Notes under the pieces: generated by a model
What the model saw: only the letters and a program-made list of their open reading frames with translations
Databases searched by the model: none
Told to the model about the DNA's origin: nothing
Origin: Mycolicibacterium baixiangningiae
GTDB taxonomy: Bacteria; Actinomycetota; Actinomycetes; Mycobacteriales; Mycobacteriaceae
Reading direction: 5' to 3'
DNA: 64,000 bases
Assembly (NCBI RefSeq): GCF_016313185.1
Contig: NZ_CP066218.1
Location: forward strand, 2,666,001 to 2,730,000
Part shown: piece by piece, positions 21,670-31,007 of the stretch
How the letters are laid out: every line of letters starts with the position of its first letter
How positions within the stretch are numbered: the first letter of the stretch is position 1
Program-made: the position numbers and the translations under genes

Positions 21670-23088
21670 GTGAATAGACGCGGCAAGATCGTCTGTACCC
21701 TCGGCCCCGCCACGCCCACCGATGAGGCCGTGCGCGCGCTCGTCGAGGCCGGTATGGACGTCGCACGACTCAACTTCAGCCATGGTGATTACCCCGATCA
21801 CGAGGCCAACTACAAGCGGGTCCGCGCGGCCTCCGATCGCACCGGACGCGCCGTCGGCATCCTCGCCGACCTGCAGGGGCCGAAGATCCGGCTGGGCCGG
21901 TTCGCCGACGGCCCCACCGTCTGGGCCGACGGCGAGACCATCCGGATCACCGTCGAGGACGTCGACGGCACCCACGACCGGGTTTCGACGACCTACAAGC
22001 GGCTCGCCGAGGACGCCACCCCCGGGGACCGCGTGCTGGTCGACGACGGCAACGTCGCACTCGTGGTCACCGGGATCGAGGGCACCGACGTCATCTGCGA
22101 GGTCACCGAGGGCGGCAAGGTCAGCAACAACAAGGGCATGTCGCTGCCCGGGATGAACGTCTCCGCCCCGGCGATGTCGGAGAAGGACATCGAAGACCTC
22201 GAGTTCGCGGTGCGCCTCGGCGTCGACCTGGTCGCGCTGTCGTTCGTGCGCTCCCCGGCCGACATCGAACTCGTGCACGAGGTGATGGACCGCGTGGGCC
22301 GACGGGTTCCGGTCATCGCCAAACTCGAGAAGCCCGAGGCGATCGACAACCTCGAGGCCATCGTGCTGGCGTTCGACGCGATCATGGTCGCCCGCGGCGA
22401 TCTGGGCGTCGAACTGCCGCTCGAGGAAGTTCCGCTGGTGCAGAAGCGCGCCATCCAGATGGCAAGGGAGAACGCGAAGCCCGTCATCGTCGCCACGCAG
22501 ATGCTGGAGTCGATGATCGAGAACTCCCGCCCGACCCGCGCGGAGGCATCCGACGTCGCCAACGCGGTGCTCGACGGCGCCGACGCGGTCATGCTCTCGG
22601 GGGAGACCTCGGTCGGCAAGTATCCGCTCGAGGCGGTCCGGACGATGGCGCGCATCATCAAGGCCGTCGAGGAGAACTCGGTCGTCGTGCCGCCGTTGAC
22701 CCATGTGCCGCGGACCAAGCGTGGCGTCATCTCGTATGCCGCACGCGACATCGGGGAGCGGTTGGACGCCAAGGCTCTGGTCGCGTTCACCCAGTCCGGT
22801 GACACCGTGCGGCGGCTCGCGCGGCTGCACACGCCGCTGCCGGTGCTGGCGTTCACCGCGCTGCCCGAAGTGCGCAGCCAGCTGGCGCTGACCTGGGGTA
22901 CCGAGACGTTCATCGTGCCGCACATCCAGACCACCGACGGCATGATCCGCCAGGTCGACAAGTCGCTGCTGGAGCTGGGCCGCTACAAGCGGGGAGATCT
23001 GGTGGTCATCGTCGCGGGTGCGCCGCCGGGCACAGTAGGCTCCACCAATCTGATCCACGTGCACCGGATCGGGGAGGACGACGTCTAA
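21670..23088 (+). CDS. pyk: Pyruvate kinase
   Basis: Final ATP-forming step of glycolysis, phosphoenolpyruvate to pyruvate. 472 residues, normal length. Motifs: KIVCTLGPAT at the N-terminus; the barrel lysine and Mg-ligand region VIAKLEKPEA and MVARGDLGVE; MLSGETSVGKYP; and a C-terminal allosteric-type domain. GTG start inferred from the conserved N-terminus. Position upstream of the thioesterase matches Rv1617-Rv1618. Confidence 0.96.
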   Translation: MNRRGKIVCTLGPATPTDEAVRALVEAGMDVARLNFSHGDYPDHEANYKRVRAASDRTGRAVGILADLQGPKIRLGRFADGPTVWADGETIRITVEDVDGTHDRVSTTYKRLAEDATPGDRVLVDDGNVALVVTGIEGTDVICEVTEGGKVSNNKGMSLPGMNVSAPAMSEKDIEDLEFAVRLGVDLVALSFVRSPADIELVHEVMDRVGRRVPVIAKLEKPEAIDNLEAIVLAFDAIMVARGDLGVELPLEEVPLVQKRAIQMARENAKPVIVATQMLESMIENSRPTRAEASDVANAVLDGADAVMLSGETSVGKYPLEAVRTMARIIKAVEENSVVVPPLTHVPRTKRGVISYAARDIGERLDAKALVAFTQSGDTVRRLARLHTPLPVLAFTALPEVRSQLALTWGTETFIVPHIQTTDGMIRQVDKSLLELGRYKRGDLVVIVAGAPPGTVGSTNLIHVHRIGEDDV

Positions 23089-23106
23089 GACCGCCTAGGA
23101 GGCCCA

Positions 23107-23970
23107 GTGTCAAGCTCCGACCTCGCGGAGCTGCTGGCCGTCCTGGACCTCCGGCGGGTGGACGACGACACGTTCGTGGGCTCGCACCCCAGCAAGAACC
23201 CGGTCCGCACCTTCGGCGGGCAGATGATGGCGCAGGCATTCGTCGCGGCCAGCCGCACGGTCGACGATCGCATCGCGCCCAGCGCACTGTCCGCGCATTT
23301 CATCGCCGGCGGCGACCCGTCCAGGGACCTCGAGTTCCGGGTGTCACGCTTACGCGACGAACGACGGTTCGCCAACCGCCGCGTCGACGTGTGCCAGGGC
23401 GATGACCTGTTGACCAGCGCGATGGTGTCGTACATGAACGGTGGTCGTGGCCTCGAGCACAGCATCGCCGCCCCCGAGGTCGCTGGACCGGACGAGCTGC
23501 CGATGATCGGTGAGCTGTTGCGCGGCTACGAGGACACCGTCCCGCACTTCGTCAACGCGATGCGGCCGATCGAGTGGCGCTACACCAACGACCCGGCCTG
23601 GGTGATGCGCGACAAGGGGGAGCGTCTCGACCACAACCGGGTGTGGCTGAAGGCCGACGGCGAGATGCCGGCCGATCCGGTGCTGCACGCCGCGGCGCTG
23701 GTCTACTCGTCGGACACCACCGTCCTCGACTCGATCATCACCACCCATGGGCTGTCGTGGGGCTTCGACCGCATCTTCGCGGTGACGATGAACCACTCGG
23801 TGTGGTTCCACCGGCCCGTGCGGTTCGACGAGTGGGTGCTGTACTCGACGTCCTCCCCGGTGGCCGCCGAATCGCGCGGTCTGGGCACCGGCCACTTCTT
23901 CGACCGCACCGGCACGTTGCTGGCGACGGTCGTGCAGGAGGGGATCGTCAAGTACTTCCCGGGCCGCTAA
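23107..23970 (+). CDS. tesB: Acyl-CoA thioesterase II, TesB family
   Basis: Hydrolyses medium/long acyl-CoA. 287 residues forming a tandem hot-dog fold. N-terminal half has FGGQMMAQAF; C-terminal half has SIITTHGLSW and MNHSVWFHRPVRFDEW with the usual catalytic-triad region. Corresponds to Rv1618 by position. GTG start with a taggagg-like site 18 bp after pyk. Convergent with the next gene with a 4-bp stop overlap. Confidence 0.93.
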   Translation: MSSSDLAELLAVLDLRRVDDDTFVGSHPSKNPVRTFGGQMMAQAFVAASRTVDDRIAPSALSAHFIAGGDPSRDLEFRVSRLRDERRFANRRVDVCQGDDLLTSAMVSYMNGGRGLEHSIAAPEVAGPDELPMIGELLRGYEDTVPHFVNAMRPIEWRYTNDPAWVMRDKGERLDHNRVWLKADGEMPADPVLHAAALVYSSDTTVLDSIITTHGLSWGFDRIFAVTMNHSVWFHRPVRFDEWVLYSTSSPVAAESRGLGTGHFFDRTGTLLATVVQEGIVKYFPGR

Positions 23971-24527
23971 CGCGAGGGCGTCACGGTGACGCTCAACTGG
24001 TCCTCGATCTGGCGCTGGAACTGGTCCTGGCACTGCTGCTGCGCTTCGGTGTCGTTACCGGCCTGCTGGAGGCAGTCGAACAGATCGCCGGCCCCGACTT
24101 CCCGGGCGAACACGACCGTCAATGCGATCGCGACGATCGACACCACGATGGCCAGGAATCCGAGCACGATGCCGGCCAGCGCCACACCACCGTTGGTCGC
24201 TTCGCCGCGCTTGGCGCGGCCCCGGCCGATGAAGCCGAGGATCACCGCCACGATGCCCAGCACGATGCCGCCGAAGACCGTGAGCAGACCGATGATCGCC
24301 ACGATCAGCGAGGCGATGCCGAGCCCGTTCTTGGGTGCGGTCTGGGCCGGATAGCCATATCCCTGCGGCGGTGGGGGATAGCTGCCGGGGTAGGCGCCGT
24401 ACTGGTACGGCGGCTGCGGCGGGTAGGGCTGCTGCTGCGGATACGGCTGCTGCTGCGCCGGATTGGGCGGTGGCGGAGGCGGCGGCGGTGCCGACGGGGA
24501 CTGTTCGGGCTTGTCCGACTCGGTCAT
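23967..24527 (-). CDS. Proline-rich DUF4190-like membrane protein
   Basis: 186 residues. Cytoplasmic Pro/Gln/Tyr-rich N-terminus (PYPQQQPYPPQPPYQYG), two hydrophobic segments typical of DUF4190 (around GLGIASLIVAIIGLLTVF and a Gly/Ala-rich second helix), then a C-terminal extracytoplasmic part with two cysteines (CLQQAGNDTEAQQQC). ATG at 24527 is preferred; the longer frame to 24638 runs into cydC. It starts 10 bp after the cydC stop on the same strand and may be the last gene of that operon. Function unknown; the Rv1619 locus has a membrane protein at a comparable place. Confidence 0.75.
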   Translation of the reverse strand: MTESDKPEQSPSAPPPPPPPPNPAQQQPYPQQQPYPPQPPYQYGAYPGSYPPPPQGYGYPAQTAPKNGLGIASLIVAIIGLLTVFGGIVLGIVAVILGFIGRGRAKRGEATNGGVALAGIVLGFLAIVVSIVAIALTVVFAREVGAGDLFDCLQQAGNDTEAQQQCQDQFQRQIEDQLSVTVTPSR

Positions 24528-24537
24528 ATGGCTGACG

Positions 24538-26091
24538 TTACCTGCTGGCGGCCAGATTGAGGCGCAGACAGGCACGGGCACCGTCGGGCAGGTGGTGGGT
24601 GGCCACCACGACAGTGCGGTCCGCCGGGAAAAACGCACCGGGAGTGAGCAGTTCGGTCAACAGTCGTGCGGCGTCGTCGGCGTCGAGGTGTTCGGTCGGT
24701 TCGTCGAGCAGGACGACGGGGAACGTCGAGATGAGCGCACGGGCGAGCAGTACCCGTCGGCGCTGACCGGCTGACACCGCAGCGGCGCCGCCGACCAGAA
24801 CGGTCGACAGGCCGTCGGGCAGGTCGTGGAGCCACGTGCGCAGGCCGACTCTGTCGAGGGCGGAACGCAGTTCGTCATCGGTGGCGTCACCGCGGGCGAC
24901 CAGCAGATTGTCTCGGACGGTGGTGGCGAAGAGGTGGGCATCCTCGGCGAAGAACGCGCGGGCACCGGTCGTGTGGTCGGTGCGCTCGGCCATCGCCATG
25001 AGCAGAGTGGTCTTGCCCGAACCGCTCGGTCCGGTGACGGCCACCCGATCACCGACGCTCAAGGGTATCGGCGGTACGACGGGGCGGGGCCGGTGATTCG
25101 GCGCAGGACGGGTCAGGTCGCGCAACCGCCGGGCGGCGATGCGCGACCGGGTCAGCTGTACCGCCGCGGCGGGCAGCGCCGTAGTCGCCTCGAATGCGGA
25201 CAGCGGCAGCAGCATGAGGATCGCCACGGTCATCGGTGCCACCGATCCGGCCAGGGTGATGCCGGCGATCGCGGCGCCCAGCACTGCGGCGCCCATCGCC
25301 GCGCCGGGAACGGCGGCGGCCAGGGCCGCAGGGGCCGCGGCACGGTCGGCCGCATCACCCCAATCACGCTGACGGCGTTGGGTTTCGGCGACCACATCCT
25401 CCAGCCGACCGCTCACCCGCAGTTCCGGCGCGTGCTCGAGGGCGAGCATCGCGGCGACATCGCGATCGGCGCGGTGGCCCGCGGCGGTGGTTTCGGCTGC
25501 GGTGACGGCGCGCGCGGCCAGTGCGGGTGCGACGACACCGGCGATCAGCAGACAGCAGGCCAGCAGCGCCGCGGACACCGGGGAGATGACCACGAGCACC
25601 CCGACCGCGGCCACCGACAGCACGGCGGCCACCACGATCGGCAGTACCGCGCGCACGATGACGTCGGCGAGATCGTCGACCGACGCCCCGATGCGGGACA
25701 CCAGTTCGCCGCCGGGCAGCCGCATCGACACCTCCGGGGGCGCCTCGGCGAGTTCGCGGTACAGCCCCGTCCTGGCGTGACCCGCCGCGCGCAATGCGGT
25801 GTCGTGGGCGGCGAGTCGCTGGCAGTAGCCCAGTACGCCGCGGGAGATGCCCAGTGCGCGCACCGCGACGGCGGCAACGGTCAGGTCGAGCACCGGTGGC
25901 ATCTGCCAGGCCCGGGTGATCAACCACGCGGCGACGGCAGCCAGTGCCAGTGCGCTGCCCAGCGACAACACGCCCAGCAGGGCGGCGAGCAGCAGTCGTC
26001 CCAACCGCGGCCGCAGCAGGTCCACGGTCAGCCGCAGCAGCGGGTCAGTGTTCGGCAAGGGTCTCGACCCCCATCCGGACGACCTCGTCAC
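24538..26091 (-). CDS. cydC: ABC exporter subunit CydC
   Basis: Half-transporter of the heterodimeric CydDC exporter required for cytochrome bd assembly; the family has been linked to thiol export and haem handling. About 517 residues: six-helix membrane domain, then the ATPase with Walker A GPSGSGKTTLL, signature VSAGQRRRVLLARAL and Walker B VVLLDEPTEHLD. GTG at 26091 overlaps cydD by 47 bp; a TTG at 26058 or a later GTG near 26025 are possible alternatives. Confidence 0.92.
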   Translation of the reverse strand: MTRSSGWGSRPLPNTDPLLRLTVDLLRPRLGRLLLAALLGVLSLGSALALAAVAAWLITRAWQMPPVLDLTVAAVAVRALGISRGVLGYCQRLAAHDTALRAAGHARTGLYRELAEAPPEVSMRLPGGELVSRIGASVDDLADVIVRAVLPIVVAAVLSVAAVGVLVVISPVSAALLACCLLIAGVVAPALAARAVTAAETTAAGHRADRDVAAMLALEHAPELRVSGRLEDVVAETQRRQRDWGDAADRAAAPAALAAAVPGAAMGAAVLGAAIAGITLAGSVAPMTVAILMLLPLSAFEATTALPAAAVQLTRSRIAARRLRDLTRPAPNHRPRPVVPPIPLSVGDRVAVTGPSGSGKTTLLMAMAERTDHTTGARAFFAEDAHLFATTVRDNLLVARGDATDDELRSALDRVGLRTWLHDLPDGLSTVLVGGAAAVSAGQRRRVLLARALISTFPVVLLDEPTEHLDADDAARLLTELLTPGAFFPADRTVVVATHHLPDGARACLRLNLAASR

Positions 26092-27634
26092 CGACGGACA
26101 GCACCGAATCCCGGTGCCCGACGACGAGAACGGTGGCGCCGGCTCGGGCGCGTGCCGCGATCGCGGCCAGGACGCGTGACTCCAGCGCCGCGTCGAGATG
26201 GGCGGTCGGTTCGTCGAGGAGCAATACGGCGGCGGGAGAACCGAAGATCCGGGCCAGCCCCAGGCGCTGACGCTGACCGAGTGACAAGCCGATGCCGTCG
26301 CGACCGAGTGCGGTGTCCAGGCCGTCGGGCAGGCTCGCCAGCACGTCGTCGAAGCCGCTTTGCCGGCATGCGGTTTCGAGGTCGGACAGGGGTCCGAACA
26401 GCTCGAGGTTCGCGCGGACCGTGCCCGGGATGAGCACCGGTCGGTGGGGCAGCCACGCGATCTGTTCCCACCAGTGCTCAGGGTCCAGTTCGGCCACGTC
26501 GACGCCGCCGACGGTCACCCTCCCGCCGAGGTCGGTCAGTCCCAGGATCGTCTGCAGGATCGTGCTCTTACCGCACCCGTTGCGGCCGGTCAGCACCGTC
26601 ACCCGGCCGGGCTGGACGTCGGCGTCCAGCGCTTGCAGGTGAATGGGCGCCCCTGCGGCGGGCACCGTGCGGGTGCCGCGCGGTGCCGCGGGGCCAGCCT
26701 GCAGCAGCGCGAACGCCCGGTCCGCGGCGGTCTTTCCGTCCTGCGCCGCGTGGAACTCCGCCCCGACGCGGCGCAATGGCCAGAACACCTCCGGAGCGAG
26801 CAAGAGCGCCGCCAGTGCGGCGAACAGCGTGGTCTCCCCGAACACGAGCCGGAGCCCGACGCTGACCGCGACGAGTGCGACACCGAGGGTCGCCAGCAGT
26901 TCGAGGACGAGGGCCGACATGAAGGTGATCCGCAACGTCGACATCGTCGAACGGCGATGTGCGGCAGACAGTTCCCCGATCCGCCCAGTAGAGCCCGCGG
27001 CCCTGTCGAGTGCCCGAAGGGTGGGCAGGCCGGCGATGAGGTCTAGCAGGCGGGACTGCAGCGTGGTCATCGCTGCCAGCGCCGCGGTGGAGCGGTCCTT
27101 GGTGACCAGCCCGATCAGGATCATGAAGATCGGGATCAGGGGAAGCACGATCACGACGATGAGCGCGGAACGCCAGTCGACGGCCGCGATCGCCACCACC
27201 GCCGCGGGGGTGAGGATTCCGGCGAGCAGCACCGCGGGCAGGTAGTTGACGAAGTAGGGCCGCAGTCCATCGAGTCCACGGCTGACCACCACCGCCGCGG
27301 CGTCTCGTTCGGCCGCAAGGTGGCGCGGTGGCAGCGCCGTCACCGTTCGAAGCACCTGCGCCGCAAGGTCGGCGATCACCGCTGTCGCGCCTCGCTGCGA
27401 GAGTCGGCCCTGGGCCCACTGGGCGATCGCCCGAACGGTCCACAGACCCGCCAGCGCGGCGAGGGCGGGCAACCAGTGCTCGAGCGTGCGCGAGGTGGGG
27501 TCGGTGATCACTCCCGAGACGACGTATGCCAGCAGGATCGCCGACGCGATGGTGACCGCGCTGACGACCACCCCGCACACCACCGAGGCCGCCAGGAAGC
27601 GCCGCATCGGGGCGGATGCGCGGGGAAGGTTCAC
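26045..27634 (-). CDS. cydD: ABC exporter subunit CydD
   Basis: Partner of CydC, about 529 residues. The membrane domain begins RRFLAASVVCGVVV; ATPase motifs are Walker A GRNGCGKSTILQ, signature LSLGQRQRLGLARI and Walker B VLLLDEPTAHLD. The GTG at 27634 overlaps the cydB stop as GTGA. The frame is open far upstream, but that part is a shadow of cydB and cydA. Confidence 0.93.
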   Translation of the reverse strand: MNLPRASAPMRRFLAASVVCGVVVSAVTIASAILLAYVVSGVITDPTSRTLEHWLPALAALAGLWTVRAIAQWAQGRLSQRGATAVIADLAAQVLRTVTALPPRHLAAERDAAAVVVSRGLDGLRPYFVNYLPAVLLAGILTPAAVVAIAAVDWRSALIVVIVLPLIPIFMILIGLVTKDRSTAALAAMTTLQSRLLDLIAGLPTLRALDRAAGSTGRIGELSAAHRRSTMSTLRITFMSALVLELLATLGVALVAVSVGLRLVFGETTLFAALAALLLAPEVFWPLRRVGAEFHAAQDGKTAADRAFALLQAGPAAPRGTRTVPAAGAPIHLQALDADVQPGRVTVLTGRNGCGKSTILQTILGLTDLGGRVTVGGVDVAELDPEHWWEQIAWLPHRPVLIPGTVRANLELFGPLSDLETACRQSGFDDVLASLPDGLDTALGRDGIGLSLGQRQRLGLARIFGSPAAVLLLDEPTAHLDAALESRVLAAIAARARAGATVLVVGHRDSVLSVGDEVVRMGVETLAEH

Positions 27635-28683
27635 AGCGCCTGCTTGCTCAGCCCGATCGACTCCGGAATGCGGTCGGCCGAGATGCGTTGCCGGAACACC
27701 CAATACGTCCAGCCCTGGTAGATGACCACCAGCGGGAGCAGCGTCAGGGAGGCCCACGACATGATCGTCAGCGTGTACGGCGTCGACGAGCCGTTGTAGA
27801 TCGACACACTCCAGTCCGGGTTGAGCGTCGAGTGCAGCAGGTTCGGGTACAGCGAGCCGAAGATGAGTGCGGCGACCGCGGCGACCACCACGACCGTGGC
27901 CGCGAACGCCCAGCCCTCCCGGTCGTTGGTCCACATCAACGCGACGGCGGCCAGCAGGGCGACCACGGCGACGGCCAGGGCCAGCCACGTCCACGTCTTG
28001 CCGTAGGACACCTGCGTCCACAAACCGAAGCCGCCGGCGAAAACGATGACCGGCAGCGACAGGACCCGCGCGAACCGGAAGGCGTCGCGGCGCACCGCCC
28101 CCGAGGTCTTCAACGCCAGGAACGTCGCACCGTAGAAGAGGAACAGCGCGCACGTGGCGAGTCCGCCCAGCACCGTGTAGGCGTTGAGCACGTCGCCGAT
28201 CGACAGGCTCTCGATGCGTTGCTCGGCGTTCACCGGCAGACCGCGAACCAAGATGGCGAAGGCCACGCCCCACAGCACCGCCGGCAGCCATGAACCGAGG
28301 GCGATCCCGAGGTCGGCGCGTCTGCGCCACCGGGGATCGTCCATCTTGCCGCGCCATTCGATGCCGACGATGCGCAAGATCATGCCGAAGAGGATCGCCA
28401 GCAGCGGCAGGTAGAGCGCCGAGAACACCGTGGCGTACCAGACCGGGAACGCCGCGAACATCGAGGCGCCCGCGGTGATCAACCACACTTCGTTCGCGTC
28501 CCAGACGGGACCGATCGTGTTGAGCACCGCCCGCCGGCGCATCTCCGGGGTGCCTTCGCCCACCATCCCGATCGGCGCCATGAGCATGCCGACCCCGAAG
28601 TCGAATCCCTCCAGCACGAGGAAGCCGAGAAACAGGGCGGCGATGAGGAAGAACCACAACTCTTGGAGTCCCACGGCAGACAC
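27631..28683 (-). CDS. cydB: Cytochrome bd ubiquinol oxidase subunit II
   Basis: Membrane subunit of the high-affinity terminal oxidase, 350 residues, about nine hydrophobic helices. The N-terminus LEGFDFGVGMLMAP is diagnostic for the family. GTG start 6 bp after cydA; coupled to cydD by a 4-bp overlap. Confidence 0.95.
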   Translation of the reverse strand: MSAVGLQELWFFLIAALFLGFLVLEGFDFGVGMLMAPIGMVGEGTPEMRRRAVLNTIGPVWDANEVWLITAGASMFAAFPVWYATVFSALYLPLLAILFGMILRIVGIEWRGKMDDPRWRRRADLGIALGSWLPAVLWGVAFAILVRGLPVNAEQRIESLSIGDVLNAYTVLGGLATCALFLFYGATFLALKTSGAVRRDAFRFARVLSLPVIVFAGGFGLWTQVSYGKTWTWLALAVAVVALLAAVALMWTNDREGWAFAATVVVVAAVAALIFGSLYPNLLHSTLNPDWSVSIYNGSSTPYTLTIMSWASLTLLPLVVIYQGWTYWVFRQRISADRIPESIGLSKQAL

Positions 28684-28689
28684 GTCCTC

Positions 28690-30153
28690 TCAGTACGCGA
28701 ACGACAGGGGAGCGAGTTCCTGGTCGTCCGGTTTGGACGGCGGCGCCGGTTCGGAGTCGTGCTCCTGCGGGCCCTTCAGCACGTAGCGGCGCATCAGCCC
28801 GAACCAGACCACGGCCAACGCACCGTAGACGAGGGTGAACGTCACCAGGGAGAACGCCACCATCGCCGTCGAATGGTTGGAGACACCGTCCTGGACCGTC
28901 ATCCGCACGAGCTGATCCCCCGTCGGATTGGGCACCACCACCCAGGGCTGGCGGCCCATCTCGGTGAACACCCACCCCGCGCTGTTGGCCAGGAACGGCG
29001 TCGGGATGGTCAGCACGCCGAACCATCCGTACCAGCGCTGGTCTGGGACGCGGCCGCGGCGCGTCAACCACAGGGTGGCGAGCGCGAAGGCGACGGGCAC
29101 GAGCAGCAGCCCGATCATGGCGCGGAAGGACCAGTAGGTGACGAAGAGGTTCGGCCGGTAATCGCCGGGCCCGAACTGCTGCTCGTACTGCGCCTGAAGA
29201 TCGTTGACACCGGCCAGCGTGACGTCGCTGAACTGCCCTTTGGCGAGGAAGGGCAACACGTACGGCACTTCCAGCACGTGGGTCACGCTGTCGCAGTTGT
29301 TGTGCGTGCCCACCGTGAGGATGGAGAAGTCGGGGTCGGTTTCGGTGTCGCACAATGACTCCGCCGAGGCCATCTTCATCGGTTGCTGATCGAACATCAG
29401 CTTGCCCTGTATGTCACCGGTGAAGAACAGTCCGACCGCGGCCACCAGCGCCAGCATGCTCGCGCCGATGGCGGCCGGCCGGTACATCGTGCGTGCCTCC
29501 ACGGTGGGCTCGGTGGTGTTCCGCTGCGCCCGGACCATCAGGAAGGCCGCCACACCGGCGACGAAGGCGGCGGCGGTCAGAAACGATCCGGTGACCGCAT
29601 GCTGGAACGCCCACACGGTGGTGTTGTTGGTGAGCAGTGCACCGAAGTCGGTCAGCTCGGCACGGCCGGATTCGGGGTTGTAGCGCGCGCCGACCGGATG
29701 CTGCATGAAGGAGTTCGCCGCGATGATGAAGTAGGCGGACGCGTTGACGGCGATGGCGACGATCCAGATGCACGCCAGGTGGACCAGGCGGGGCAGCCGA
29801 TCCCAGCCGAAGATCCACAGGCCGATGAACGTCGACTCGAAGAAGAATGCGACCAGACCCTCGAAGGCCAGCGGGGCTCCGAAGATGTCACCGACGAAGC
29901 GAGAGTACTCGCTCCAGTTCATCCCGAACTGGAACTCCTGCACGATCCCGGTGGCAACGCCGATGGCGAAGTTGATCAGGAACAGCTTGCCGAAGAACCG
30001 GGTCAACCGGTACCACGCGGGGTTGTCGGTGACCAGCCACGCGGTCTGCATGGCGGCCAGGATGGGCGCCAGGCCGATGGTCAGCGGGACGAAGATGAAG
30101 TGGTAGACGGTGGTGATCCCGAACTGCCACCGTGACACGTCCAAAGCGTCCAT
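28690..30153 (-). CDS. cydA: Cytochrome bd ubiquinol oxidase subunit I
   Basis: Haem-bearing quinol-oxidising subunit, 487 residues. The N-terminus WQFGITTVYHFIFVPLTIG carries the conserved His ligand; the GRQPWVV motif is present mid-protein; the quinol-loop region looks like the short type. First gene of cydA-cydB-cydD-cydC. ATG at 30153 with a ggggag ribosome site. Confidence 0.96.
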   Translation of the reverse strand: MDALDVSRWQFGITTVYHFIFVPLTIGLAPILAAMQTAWLVTDNPAWYRLTRFFGKLFLINFAIGVATGIVQEFQFGMNWSEYSRFVGDIFGAPLAFEGLVAFFFESTFIGLWIFGWDRLPRLVHLACIWIVAIAVNASAYFIIAANSFMQHPVGARYNPESGRAELTDFGALLTNNTTVWAFQHAVTGSFLTAAAFVAGVAAFLMVRAQRNTTEPTVEARTMYRPAAIGASMLALVAAVGLFFTGDIQGKLMFDQQPMKMASAESLCDTETDPDFSILTVGTHNNCDSVTHVLEVPYVLPFLAKGQFSDVTLAGVNDLQAQYEQQFGPGDYRPNLFVTYWSFRAMIGLLLVPVAFALATLWLTRRGRVPDQRWYGWFGVLTIPTPFLANSAGWVFTEMGRQPWVVVPNPTGDQLVRMTVQDGVSNHSTAMVAFSLVTFTLVYGALAVVWFGLMRRYVLKGPQEHDSEPAPPSKPDDQELAPLSFAY

Positions 30154-30174
30154 TTGACCAACTCCCCGAAGGCT

Positions 30175-30221
30175 CTACACCGGTCTACGACGAAGTGTAG
30201 TAGCAATTTCAGGCTGGTGAA
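30175..30221. promoter_or_regulatory. Inverted repeats in the cydA upstream region
   Basis: ctacac (30175-30180) and gtgtag (30195-30200) are inverted with a 14-bp spacer. Next to them TTCA-N6-TGAA (30208-30221) is a second dyad. In mycobacteria cyd expression is known to respond to CRP and RegX3; neither dyad is a good match to the CRP consensus, so assignment is only a suggestion. Confidence 0.3.
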
Positions 30222-30250
30222 CAGCGTTTTCGGCCACTTCTCTGCCAGCC

Positions 30251-30835
30251 TTACGTCACGGTGTCGCGCACCCGGGCCGCGGGCCCGAACGAGGATTCAC
30301 GCCGGATCCGGATGCCGGCGATGACCTCGACCACACCGATCACCACGAGGATGATGCCGGTGACCTGGGTGAGCGCGACGAGGCCTTCCAGCGGCGCAAC
30401 GAACAGGATGATGCCGGCGATCACGCTGAGGATGCCGACGATGATCTCCCAGATGCGGCCGGGCAGCGACTTGTCGCTGAACGCCGACATCGCGGTGGCG
30501 ACGCCGCGGAAGATGAAGCCGACCCCGATCCAGATCGCCAGCAGATCGACCGAGTTCGACAGGTTGATGAAGCACAGTACGGCGAGCACCAGGGCGGCGG
30601 CACCGCTGATGAACAGCAGCGCCCGGCCGCCGAACGAGGACCGCACACTGAAGGCGAGGACCACCTGCGCGATGCCCGTCACGAGCAGGTAGGCGCCGAA
30701 GAAGATGGCCGTCACGATGATGGCCGCGCCCGGACGGATGAAGATCAGGACGCCGAACAGCACCGCGAGGACCCCCGAGACCACGGTGTAGATCCACAGA
30801 TACCGCAACATGCTTGGGGCAGCGGTACTTTGCAT
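30251..30835 (-). CDS. HdeD/DUF308 family membrane protein
   Basis: 194 residues with six hydrophobic helices arranged as three pairs, matching the HdeD-type DUF308 fold (for example LFGVLIFIRPGAAI and GIILFVAPLEGLVAL repeats). The locus after cydA corresponds to Rv1624c. Family members are linked to acid resistance in enterobacteria; the role here is unknown. ATG at 30835. Confidence 0.82.
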   Translation of the reverse strand: MQSTAAPSMLRYLWIYTVVSGVLAVLFGVLIFIRPGAAIIVTAIFFGAYLLVTGIAQVVLAFSVRSSFGGRALLFISGAAALVLAVLCFINLSNSVDLLAIWIGVGFIFRGVATAMSAFSDKSLPGRIWEIIVGILSVIAGIILFVAPLEGLVALTQVTGIILVVIGVVEVIAGIRIRRESSFGPAARVRDTVT

Positions 30836-31007
30836 AAACGCAGTGTGTCACGGCGTTCGGTGACGGGTTGTCGATTTGGTGGTACGGCTGTGGTGCCCGT
30901 GCCGGGTCGTTAATGTTCCGTTACCCGAAGTGCGTGCTGCGACCGCGATCGTTAACGTCGTCGGTTCGGACGCCGGGGACGGCCCGAGCCAAGAGAAAGA
31001 GGCAACT

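Noticed and set aside
27635..29353. A long minus-strand extension upstream of cydD reaching into cydA
   Set aside because: Only the part from 27634 onward encodes CydD. The upstream portion overlaps cydB and cydA in a different frame and has an Arg/Pro-rich shadow composition.
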